Shown here piece after piece: positions 7,894-15,197 of a DNA stretch of 49,163 nucleotides (position 1 is the stretch's first letter; the number at the start of each line of letters is the position of its first letter). A program made the translations under genes and the position numbers. A model generated the notes under the pieces. That model worked only from the letters and a program-made list of their open reading frames with translations, did not search any database and was not told the origin of the DNA. Source of the DNA: Lysinibacillus fusiformis (GTDB lineage Bacteria > Bacillota > Bacilli > Bacillales_A > Planococcaceae); the NCBI RefSeq assembly GCF_002845985.1, contig NZ_PDFK01000013.1:1-49163 (forward strand), in the 5' to 3' direction.

Positions 7894-8850
7894 TTATTTT
7901 TTTAGCATAGTAGGTATTTGTGTTAACAGCCATTCTCTAGTTGAGGCATCGCTATCACTTTTTTGAATATCAATTGTGTAAACATGTCCATTTTTCACAG
8001 CAGGTAGGTTCTTCCAGATTGGGCTTTCCATCATTTCTTTTGTCGATTGTTTCGCCTCATCATCTACTGGTGTTAGGATGAAAATTCGATCACCAGCATA
8101 TTCAGGAAGAAGTTCTGTGGAGATTTCAGCAAAGCCTGTTCCATCATCAAGTATTTTTTGTATTTTGTCACCAGGCTTAAGAACGTTTGAATCGTATAAA
8201 ACTTGAGAAAGTCCAGCACGTGCCATTACAAATAATCGGTCTCCTGGATAATAGGTTAAAACCGATGCCGTTTCATCTGGTTTAACGCTGCCATCAGCTA
8301 CAAGTGAGTTCCACATTTTATCTGCTTTTTCTGTATAGTCATCTATCCATTGTGCTGCTTCATCTTTTTTATTAAGTATATCGCCTAGCTCTGTCAAACG
8401 TTGGTCCAAAGGCGCGAAAGTATCAAGCACTATAGTTGGAGCGATTTTAGAAAGCTGTGAATATGTCTTATCATCAGAAGTACCAATAATGATAAGGTCT
8501 GGTTTTAATGACAATGTTTTCTCAACATTAATAGGAAAACCAACGTCCTCTACATCTTTTACACGATCTTCCCAAGCATAATTTGTAATCCAGGAGAAGC
8601 CTGCACCAACTGTTTTAATATTCAATGCAAGCAAATCACCGTATCCTTCTCCATGATAAACCACTCTCTGTGGATTTACTGGGATTTCAACCTCATGATC
8701 TAAATAATCCTTATACATACGAGTTGTTGCTTCAGTTGTTGTTGTCCCTTTTTTATTTGTCTCTTCATTGCTTGAACCACAAGCAGCCATAAATATCCCC
8801 ATCAGTAGTAATAGGCTACAAATGAGTATATGTCGATTTAATTTTTTCAT
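7894..8850 (-). CDS. siderophore-type substrate-binding lipoprotein
   Basis: This lipoprotein has about 318 residues, with signal peptide and lipobox FMAAC (Cys24). Family segments include VEIPVNPQRVV, LSLKPDLIIIG, KIAPTIVL and YAGDRIFIL. It forms its own clade with the sensor domain of the regulator at 6162, unlike the two other lipoprotein clades in the array. The start is ATG 8850, preceded by GGAGGAATAGAC. A longer frame opening at 8877 is rejected because it would begin inside the Fur box. It is transcribed as a single gene ending at a terminator. Confidence 0.88.
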   Translation of the reverse strand: MKKLNRHILICSLLLLMGIFMAACGSSNEETNKKGTTTTEATTRMYKDYLDHEVEIPVNPQRVVYHGEGYGDLLALNIKTVGAGFSWITNYAWEDRVKDVEDVGFPINVEKTLSLKPDLIIIGTSDDKTYSQLSKIAPTIVLDTFAPLDQRLTELGDILNKKDEAAQWIDDYTEKADKMWNSLVADGSVKPDETASVLTYYPGDRLFVMARAGLSQVLYDSNVLKPGDKIQKILDDGTGFAEISTELLPEYAGDRIFILTPVDDEAKQSTKEMMESPIWKNLPAVKNGHVYTIDIQKSDSDASTREWLLTQIPTMLKK

Positions 8851-8867
8851 GTCTATTCCTCCGTAAA

Positions 8868-8882
8868 TGATAATCATTATCG
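8868..8882 (-). promoter_or_regulatory. Fur box upstream of the lipoprotein at 7894-8850
   Basis: TGATAATCATTATCG matches the 7-1-7 Fur consensus at 14 of 15 positions. It also lies about 200 bases before the divergent MFS gene. Confidence 0.75.
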
Positions 8883-8904
8883 ATATTGATTAGCATAATT
8901 TAGT

Positions 8905-8922
8905 CATTGTCCAAGGACAATG
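8905..8922. promoter_or_regulatory. Inverted repeat in the divergent intergenic region, possible regulator operator
   Basis: CATTGTCC-AA-GGACAATG is a perfect 8-base inverted repeat, followed by a third half-site GGACAAA. It lies beside the Fur box between the divergent lipoprotein and MFS genes and is not followed by a T tract. It could be an operator for one of the nearby AraC regulators; this is an inference. Confidence 0.35.
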
Positions 8923-9039
8923 GACAAACAAAAAATGGGTCATTGAGGTTTATCCAAAAAGCGAATGTCTTCTCTTTTAAATGGCAGAAAATAAAATCCG
9001 TTTAACCGTATAAGCATCCTTCCATAGGTGGAAAATGGG

Positions 9040-9073
9040 CCTTTCATTGAACTAAGATGCATGTAATGAAAGG
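9040..9073 (+). promoter_or_regulatory. Hairpin covering the ribosome binding site of the MFS gene
   Basis: Perfect arms CCTTTCATT (9040-9048) and AATGAAAGG (9065-9073) enclose a 16-base loop. The right arm contains most of the AAAGGAG ribosome binding site, so the fold would hide it and could limit translation. Confidence 0.4.
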
Positions 9074-9082
9074 AGTATACAA

Positions 9083-10249
9083 ATGAAAAAATTTTGGGTG
9101 TTTGTCTTAACAGGTATGCTATTAATTGTTACAACGACAGGATTTGCACGTATGGCCTATGGCATTATTTTACCGTTTATGCAGGAGGGGTTAAGCCTTA
9201 CGACCTCTCAGTCTGGTTACTTAGGTACAATGCTGTTTTTAGGCTATTTACTAACTGTTGGACTTTCAGGAGTACTCACAATACGCATTGGTGCAAAAAA
9301 TGTTCTGTTAGTTGGAGGAGTCTGTGTTGTTTTAGGATTGATGGGTCTAGTTTTCGTCACTAGCTTCTGGGAGGCTGCTATCACACTGTTTTTTGCAGGC
9401 GCTGGTAGTGCACTTGTGTATACACCACTACTATCTATAGCCATTAGCCTATACCCTAAGAAACGAGGGACTGTCATGGGACTGTTAATGAGTGGAGCTG
9501 GAATTGGGATGCTTTTATCAGGCTTACTCGTCCCTTTTATGCTGCAACAATTTCCTACGTTAGGATGGCGAGGGGCGTGGTTAGTATTTGCGATTTTGAC
9601 ACTGATCGTCATGTTGTTAGCGTTCTGGACGATAAAGCAACCAAATCCTGTTAAGAAGGATACAATACAGGAAAAAACAACAGCATGGCGCAATAAGCAG
9701 CTATATATCATTGCAGGTATTTATTTTGCTGTTGGTCTAGTCTATCTTATTCCTAATCTATACCAAACAAGCTATATGAAAAGCCTTGGGCTATCCAATG
9801 GACTAGCAGGTTCCATTTATGCCATTGCGGGAATCGTGTCGATTGGAGGCGCTCCATTCTGGGGAATGTTAGCAGATAAAATGGGTATTAAAAAGGCATT
9901 AACAGCGGCTTTACTACTATCGGTTGTCGGCGATTTACTACCAATAATGTTTGAAAATATTGGAGGGTTTATATTATCCTCTATTATTTGGGGTTCATCA
10001 CTCGGTGGTGTTCTTGTCTTGATTCAGATGAAGGCAAGCCAGCAAGTGCCACCTCCATATATTGCATCTGCCATCGGATTTATTTCCATTTTTTATGCAG
10101 TTAGTCAAATGATGGGGCCTGGTTTAGCAGGTTGGTTAATTGAGCATGTTGGAGGATTTCCAGTTGCTTATGGCTTTGGAGCGATAGTTTTCTTTATATG
10201 TATCCTGCTAGCATTTACAATGACTACTGCAACAACAGAAGAATTCTAA
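9083..10249 (+). CDS. major facilitator superfamily transporter
   Basis: This is a 388-residue integral membrane protein with about 12 hydrophobic segments and the MFS layout of two six-helix halves joined by a basic loop (near 190-205). The loop between helices 2 and 3 is GVLTIRIGAKN, and the equivalent second-half loop is GMLADKMGIKK, both fitting the family A-motif. The start has an AAAGGAG site 7 bases upstream, partly held in a hairpin. It lies inside the siderophore array, next to a PchR-like regulator. Siderophore export or a related small-molecule efflux is plausible but not shown. Substrate unknown. Confidence 0.8.
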   Translation: MKKFWVFVLTGMLLIVTTTGFARMAYGIILPFMQEGLSLTTSQSGYLGTMLFLGYLLTVGLSGVLTIRIGAKNVLLVGGVCVVLGLMGLVFVTSFWEAAITLFFAGAGSALVYTPLLSIAISLYPKKRGTVMGLLMSGAGIGMLLSGLLVPFMLQQFPTLGWRGAWLVFAILTLIVMLLAFWTIKQPNPVKKDTIQEKTTAWRNKQLYIIAGIYFAVGLVYLIPNLYQTSYMKSLGLSNGLAGSIYAIAGIVSIGGAPFWGMLADKMGIKKALTAALLLSVVGDLLPIMFENIGGFILSSIIWGSSLGGVLVLIQMKASQQVPPPYIASAIGFISIFYAVSQMMGPGLAGWLIEHVGGFPVAYGFGAIVFFICILLAFTMTTATTEEF

Positions 10250-10296
10250 ATTTCATAGCGGAAAAGATGTACCTTTGCTATACTTTGGTTAATTAT

Positions 10297-10311
10297 TGAT
10301 AATCATTCTCA
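10297..10311 (+). promoter_or_regulatory. Fur box upstream of the PchR-like regulator
   Basis: TGATAATCATTCTCA is identical to the site at 4918-4932 and lies about 28 bases before the start codon. Confidence 0.7.
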
Positions 10312-10338
10312 ATAAAATACTGAGGGATGGTGAACGCT

Positions 10339-11310
10339 ATGAATATCGACTTTCATCAAAATTTTACTCAATTTTTTCATGCATTAGAGATACTAAAACC
10401 ACAGGAAAATGCAACACAATATATGACATTCCAATCATCGATAAAGGAAGGGGCAATACATCGTTTTATGCCTCGTGCAGATTTAGAGGTGGTTGTATCG
10501 GATTATTCATTTCATCAAGAACATCGAATGTATATCTCTACAGCGAAGCCAATGGTGGAAGTTAGCTACTGCTTGCAAGGGACACGTGGCGTTCATATTT
10601 CTAATTGTGAATATGAAGTAACGCCAGGAACATGTACTTTGCAATTAATGGAGCAAGTAGAGGCAAATTTTTTATTTAATAAAGATGAGTCTTATCAGAT
10701 GGTTGGCATCGGTATTCCCGTAACAACTTTTAATCATTACATGGAAAAAATCAATGGCAATGGCGGTGCTACCAAGTTTTCTAAGGTTCTTCAAGGATAT
10801 CCCTATCGTTTGTTTCAAGAGAAGATAGATTCGCTTGATTTGTTTATGGTAAAACAGCTGCTAGAAGGGATAGCAGCTAATCGGATGACTAATTTGGAGT
10901 TAGAAAGCATGGCTTTACAGCTTTTAACGAGAACATTTCAAACCTTTTTCTCTCATCCTACTAATTCAATGGAATTTTCACAGGACGATAGAGCTAAACT
11001 ATCTCAAGCAAAAGCCATCATGGCAGGAAATATAGTGAATCCTCCTTCACTCATGGAGCTGTCTCGTTTAATTGGCTTAAATGATTATAAGTTGAAAAAA
11101 GGATTTAAAGAAATGTATGGCACAACAGTATTTGGCTACTTACGTGAGCAAAGATTAGAAAAGGCTTGTTATTTACTACAAAATGGAACAATGAATGTCA
11201 TGGAAGTGGCAAATGCTGTCGGGTATTCGAATCCAAGTCATTTTGCTGAGGTTTTTAAGGAGAGGTATGGGCTGAGTCCTCGAGAATTTGTAAAATATAG
11301 TTCACACTAA
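10339..11310 (+). CDS. AraC-family regulator, PchR-like
   Basis: This protein has about 323 residues. Its N-terminal region (1-215) has no binding-protein fold. Its C-terminal AraC double helix-turn-helix spans about 222-320 and ends GLSPREFVKY. The layout, with the DELxxxxGxxxxxLKxGFKxxxG-like first helix pair (here LSRLIGLNDYKLKKGFKEMYG in two parts), is that of PchR-type regulators, which respond to ferri-siderophore in the cytoplasm. ATG 10339 is preferred over ATG 10327 because GAGGGATGG then lies at a usable distance. A Fur box is directly upstream. The adjacent MFS gene is the most likely target, though that is inference. Confidence 0.78.
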   Translation: MNIDFHQNFTQFFHALEILKPQENATQYMTFQSSIKEGAIHRFMPRADLEVVVSDYSFHQEHRMYISTAKPMVEVSYCLQGTRGVHISNCEYEVTPGTCTLQLMEQVEANFLFNKDESYQMVGIGIPVTTFNHYMEKINGNGGATKFSKVLQGYPYRLFQEKIDSLDLFMVKQLLEGIAANRMTNLELESMALQLLTRTFQTFFSHPTNSMEFSQDDRAKLSQAKAIMAGNIVNPPSLMELSRLIGLNDYKLKKGFKEMYGTTVFGYLREQRLEKACYLLQNGTMNVMEVANAVGYSNPSHFAEVFKERYGLSPREFVKYSSH

Positions 11311-11345
11311 AACCCCTCCAGCGTTATGTTGACGCTGGAGGGGTT
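11311..11345. terminator. Bidirectional Rho-independent terminator
   Basis: A 13-base GC-rich stem AACCCCTCCAGCG / CGCTGGAGGGGTT has A and T runs on both sides. It serves the convergent regulator (ending 11310) and lipoprotein (ending 11349). Confidence 0.9.
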
Positions 11346-11348
11346 TTC

Positions 11349-12305
11349 TTACTTAGCAATGCTATCTACGACATTTTGAATGATTTGTCGATTAGCAATA
11401 GCCCCTGAATATAACCAACTTGAATTTTGGTCAAATTCATAAACATGGCCATTTTTAATAGCAGGTATATTTGCTAAGAGTGGATCACTTAATAATTCAG
11501 TGCTGCCTGTATGATCACTGTTAATAACAAAAAGATAGTCAGCATCTATTTGTATAAATTTTTCTAAAGAAACCTGTGACCAATCACCAGCAGCAGAGGC
11601 TGATACCTCTTTTACTAAGGTTGGTGTTTGTAGTCCGAGATCCTCATAAAGAACAACACCGCTAGAAGCTGTGTCACTTACCATATAAATTGTATTTTTA
11701 ATATTCCAGATGACAGTGGCAGAAGGGCTTCCGACTTTGTTGTGAATAGCTTCTTTAGCTTCTTTAGCAAATTGATCATAATCTGCAAGGACTTTTTTTG
11801 CCTTATCTGTTTGACCAAAGATTGCGCCCATTGTTAAGAGCTTATTGCGCCAATTATTATCCTCTGCTCCCATGACATAAGTAGGTGCAATTTTGCTATA
11901 TTGCTCGTATTTTTCACCTTCGGCAATTTCAGGTGAACCAACTACAATTAAATCAGGATTAAAGCTTGTAACAGCTTCGTAAGGAAGATCAAATTCAATC
12001 GTTGGGATGTCTTTTAATGAATCTTGAAGGTAGCCTTGGATAGAGGTACCTCCTTTGACTGACCATTGTGCAACTGGCTTGATGCCTAATGCTACAAGGT
12101 GATCTTCTAAATAGGGTGCAATGACATGCTGAGGATTTTTGGGAATGGTCACCTCATGACCGATGGCATCTGTTAAAACTCGATTAGTGCTCTTTTCATT
12201 TGTTGTATCGGATGAGGAAGATGGTTGATTTCCACATGCAGCTAATAGGATGGAAATAATAAAAATGCCTATTAACAAGACATTCTGTTTTATATATTTT
12301 GTCAA
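11349..12305 (-). CDS. siderophore-type substrate-binding lipoprotein
   Basis: This is a 318-residue lipoprotein with signal peptide and lipobox LLAAC (Cys24). It opens with TTG at 12305, supported by a perfect AGGAGG nine bases upstream. It is a close paralogue of the lipoprotein at 3908 (shared LEDHLVALGIKPVAQW, GYLQDSL, KIAPTYVMG). Late motifs YEDLGLQTPTLV and IDADYLFVI match the sensor domain of the divergent regulator at 12404 (YEDLGFSRPDTIV, PADYIFVT). The two genes share an intergenic Fur-box region, so they probably form a sensor/uptake pair. Confidence 0.88.
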   Translation of the reverse strand: MTKYIKQNVLLIGIFIISILLAACGNQPSSSSDTTNEKSTNRVLTDAIGHEVTIPKNPQHVIAPYLEDHLVALGIKPVAQWSVKGGTSIQGYLQDSLKDIPTIEFDLPYEAVTSFNPDLIVVGSPEIAEGEKYEQYSKIAPTYVMGAEDNNWRNKLLTMGAIFGQTDKAKKVLADYDQFAKEAKEAIHNKVGSPSATVIWNIKNTIYMVSDTASSGVVLYEDLGLQTPTLVKEVSASAAGDWSQVSLEKFIQIDADYLFVINSDHTGSTELLSDPLLANIPAIKNGHVYEFDQNSSWLYSGAIANRQIIQNVVDSIAK

Positions 12306-12356
12306 AACGATAAGCCTCCTAATTCAATTGATTTCTATCATGCTATTTCATTATAA

Positions 12357-12377
12357 TGAAAATGATAATCAATATCA
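12357..12377. promoter_or_regulatory. Overlapping Fur boxes between divergent genes
   Basis: Two overlapping 7-1-7 sites, TGAAAATGATAATCA and TGATAATCAATATCA, lie between the divergent lipoprotein and regulator genes. They could repress both promoters. Confidence 0.72.
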
Positions 12378-12403
12378 ATTTGATGTTTAGGAGATAAAAC
12401 GAA

Positions 12404-13963
12404 ATGAACAAAGATCGTCAGTTACTGTCCCATATTTTTTATCAACCTATTCAAATAGTGACATTACAAGAAATGTTAAATGACAAAGCAGCACATTTCA
12501 CACATCCTATTATTGTCATCATTTATGAGGGACAAGTAGAGTGCACCCACCAAGGTAAGAAGATTCAGCTTAGTTCAAATTCTGTTATGCTGTTGAACGA
12601 TACTGACGATTTTCATCTACTTGAAACAGGTGAAAGTAGCGGAATCGTCATTCAATACTGTGCATATGGCTCTAAAACGGATCATTTATTACAAGATGCT
12701 ATTTTAATTGAACATGGCTCCTATCGGCTCATGAATCTAGCTAAAGAAATAGAAAAGGAAGCGGACGCCCAAGGTAACAATCCGTTTCACTTACAAAAAT
12801 TATTTGGTGAAATGCTTGAAGTGTTATACAACCATTTACGTGATAATACACAACAACTATGGATTGATAAGGTACTTCATTATATCAACCTACATTTTCG
12901 TGAAGAATTAACAAGGGAGCAGCTGGCTGAAAATGCACAAGTAAGTCCTGAGCATTTTTCACGTACCTTCCACAAGCATACTGGTCATACATATAGTGAA
13001 TATTTAACGTTGCTAAGAATACGAGAATCCCAGAAAAAGCTGTTGTTAGCGATGCCGAAATTAGATGATCTTGCCCAGGAGGTTGGCTACCGTGAGGGTA
13101 CTTATTTAAGTCGGAAATTTAAAGAATTAGTGGGTATGTCACCGACAGTTTATTATCAAAAATCGAAGCGTGTCATTGCGCTTAATACCAATCATACAGC
13201 CTGCTTACTTGCTCTAGGCATTACGCCAGTGTTGGGGGTGTATTCTCCATTTCTGGAGGGCATCGAGCCAGTACCCTCTTTGCAGAGGCTTAAAGGCTAT
13301 GAGTATGCTATTACGTCAAATTATCAGGAGATAACCGCAGCATGTCCAGATGTCATTGTTAACTACAGTGGTGGCAAGGAGAAACAAGCATTACTGTCAG
13401 TAGCCCCTGTATTCGAGCTACCATGTAGACAATTGAGTTGGCGAGAGCAATTTGGGCTGATTGCCGATATTGTTGATAGACGAGAAGTGTGTAAGAGCTG
13501 GCTTCAGCAATATGATGAACAAATAGCGCATTGTAACTATATTCTTGATCAACAACTTGGGTCAAGAAGGGGTACCGCTATTGTTTGGGAAATAGGTAGT
13601 CATCAAGCATATTGTTTAAATAGTAGTCATGGGAGAGGAAGTCATATATTATATGAGGATTTAGGCTTTAGTCGACCAGATACTATAGTCACGAAAAACA
13701 TTGAACAAACAGGCTACTTAACAGTAGATATTGAAGATATTGTGTACTTTCCAGCTGATTATATATTCGTTACGGCTCTTCCTACAACCGATTTTGGAAA
13801 GGAGTGTCTCTTAACAGTATTGCAGTCAGAAAAATGGCGGTCACTTACGGCAGTGCAAAAGAAGCAGATGTACTTTATGAATCAATATGAATTATTTTAT
13901 GGCTATGACCCATTATCTACAGTGGCTCAATTACAAAAATTAATGGAAGTACTAACATCATAA
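12404..13963 (+). CDS. AraC-family regulator with C-terminal siderophore-binding domain (Btr-like)
   Basis: The protein has 519 residues. Its N-domain (1-150) looks cupin-like, with the segment HPIIVIIYEGQVECTHQGKK. An AraC double helix-turn-helix spans about 153-252 (ending GMSPTVYYQKSKR), and a siderophore-binding domain spans about 255-519. The ATG has an AGGAGA site 9 bases upstream. The sensor domain resembles the divergent lipoprotein at 11349, which is the likely target. A second lipoprotein with its own Fur box follows on the plus strand. There is no signal peptide, so it acts in the cytoplasm. Confidence 0.85.
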   Translation: MNKDRQLLSHIFYQPIQIVTLQEMLNDKAAHFTHPIIVIIYEGQVECTHQGKKIQLSSNSVMLLNDTDDFHLLETGESSGIVIQYCAYGSKTDHLLQDAILIEHGSYRLMNLAKEIEKEADAQGNNPFHLQKLFGEMLEVLYNHLRDNTQQLWIDKVLHYINLHFREELTREQLAENAQVSPEHFSRTFHKHTGHTYSEYLTLLRIRESQKKLLLAMPKLDDLAQEVGYREGTYLSRKFKELVGMSPTVYYQKSKRVIALNTNHTACLLALGITPVLGVYSPFLEGIEPVPSLQRLKGYEYAITSNYQEITAACPDVIVNYSGGKEKQALLSVAPVFELPCRQLSWREQFGLIADIVDRREVCKSWLQQYDEQIAHCNYILDQQLGSRRGTAIVWEIGSHQAYCLNSSHGRGSHILYEDLGFSRPDTIVTKNIEQTGYLTVDIEDIVYFPADYIFVTALPTTDFGKECLLTVLQSEKWRSLTAVQKKQMYFMNQYELFYGYDPLSTVAQLQKLMEVLTS

Positions 13964-14025
13964 AAGTACAAGGGAACAAATCACTTCCATGCATAGACAG
14001 TTATTTTACTTTCTTCTACAATTAT

Positions 14026-14040
14026 TGAGAATGATTATCA
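14026..14040 (+). promoter_or_regulatory. Fur box upstream of the lipoprotein at 14064
   Basis: TGAGAATGATTATCA is a 7-1-7 Fur site with one mismatch, 23 bases before the start codon. Confidence 0.72.
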
Positions 14041-14063
14041 ACTAATGTGTATGGAGGGAAAAA

Positions 14064-15008
14064 ATGCTTAGACAAAATAGAAAATTCATAGCACCACTGT
14101 TTCTTCTATTACTTCTTTTGTTAACGGCTTGTGGGGAAAATGAAAAAAACACTAGTTCAACTACAGAACAAGATACAAAAGAAGCAGAGACAAAAACGGT
14201 CCAGACGACAAATGGCGAAATTGTTATTCCGACTAATCCACAGCGTATCGTAGCAGAGGAATATATTGCTAGTTTGCTTGTATTGGACGTGAAACCAGTG
14301 GGAGCTCCTGGGTTGGCTCTTGAAAACTATTATTTAAAGGATGGATTAAAGGATGTAGAAGAAATCGGTGATTATGGAAAACCATCGATTGAAAAAGTTA
14401 TATCACTCAAACCAGATTTAATTATTACGGGCAATGGGGAAAATTACGATGCTTTAAGTAAAATTGCACCGACAGTTGTCATCCCTTATGGTGAATTAAA
14501 GAATGCACATGAAGAGCTTACATATTTTGGTGAATTGCTTGGCAAAGAGCAGGAAGCGAAGGATTGGCTCGCACAATACGATCAAAAGATTGCCGATGCA
14601 AAAGCACTGGTAGATGCGATTATTCCAGAGGATGCAAGCTTTTCTATTATTGAAGATGCAGGCAAATCTTATTATGCTTATGGCGATAACTTTGGACGTG
14701 GTGGACAGCCAGTTTATCAGTCGCTTGGTCGTAAGCCACCCGCTAAAGTAGCAGACGAAATTATGGAAAAGCAGTGGGTTGAAATTTCAAAAGAGGTGCT
14801 AGCAGATTATACAGGAGACTACATCATTTTAACTGCAGATGGTCGCACAGTTGAAGATTTTAAAAATGATCCAATATGGGGCAGCCTACCAGCTGTAAAA
14901 AACGATCATCTTTATGTTTGGCCTGAGGAACGTTCGTGGTACTATGACCCTACAGCAGTGTTGGCTCAGGTTGAGGAATTAACCAAATGGCTAACGACTA
15001 AAAAATAA
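14064..15008 (+). CDS. ferric-siderophore substrate-binding lipoprotein (hydroxamate-type clade)
   Basis: This is a 314-residue lipoprotein. The signal peptide has a long leucine run ending in the lipobox LLTAC (Cys23). Motifs include GEIVIPTNPQRIVAEEY, SLKPDLIITG, KIAPTVVIPYG, FGRGGQPVYQSLG and LADYTGDYIIL. It is a close paralogue of the lipoprotein at 2083 and of the C-terminal halves of the next two genes. A GGAGGG site precedes the ATG. It is monocistronic between a Fur box and a terminator. A hydroxamate ligand is suggested only by similarity to the YxeB/FhuD group. Confidence 0.88.
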   Translation: MLRQNRKFIAPLFLLLLLLLTACGENEKNTSSTTEQDTKEAETKTVQTTNGEIVIPTNPQRIVAEEYIASLLVLDVKPVGAPGLALENYYLKDGLKDVEEIGDYGKPSIEKVISLKPDLIITGNGENYDALSKIAPTVVIPYGELKNAHEELTYFGELLGKEQEAKDWLAQYDQKIADAKALVDAIIPEDASFSIIEDAGKSYYAYGDNFGRGGQPVYQSLGRKPPAKVADEIMEKQWVEISKEVLADYTGDYIILTADGRTVEDFKNDPIWGSLPAVKNDHLYVWPEERSWYYDPTAVLAQVEELTKWLTTKK

Positions 15009-15063
15009 CAGGGTGAGTTGTGCAGATAATTTATTAGTACGATGGTTTTTAGCAAGTAAAAAA

Positions 15064-15098
15064 GGAAGCAACTTTAGCAATAAAGGTGCTTCTTTTTT
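15064..15098 (+). terminator. Rho-independent terminator after the lipoprotein at 14064
   Basis: An imperfect stem AAGCAACTTTA / TAAAGGTGCTT with a 4-base loop is followed by TCTTTTTT. Confidence 0.75.
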
Positions 15099-15121
15099 GT
15101 TGTTTCATTTTAATATATTAT

Positions 15122-15136
15122 TGAGAATGTTTATCA
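15122..15136 (+). promoter_or_regulatory. Fur box upstream of the first AraC-lipoprotein fusion
   Basis: TGAGAATGTTTATCA is a 7-1-7 site with two mismatches, followed by a TATAAT-like -10. Confidence 0.65.
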
Positions 15137-15197
15137 TTTATAATATTCACATGAGGTACCATTCTATGCTTTGACTAGAAAGGTGTGAAAACAAACA

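Noticed and set aside
8851..8877. Longer N-terminus (MIIIYGGID) for the lipoprotein at 7894-8850
   Set aside because: The upstream start is inside the Fur box; ATG 8850 has GGAGGA at ideal spacing and starts a normal signal peptide.
9244..9711. 155-codon minus-strand open frame
   Set aside because: It is antisense to the MFS transporter, has no ribosome binding site, and its length comes from the codon bias of the real gene.
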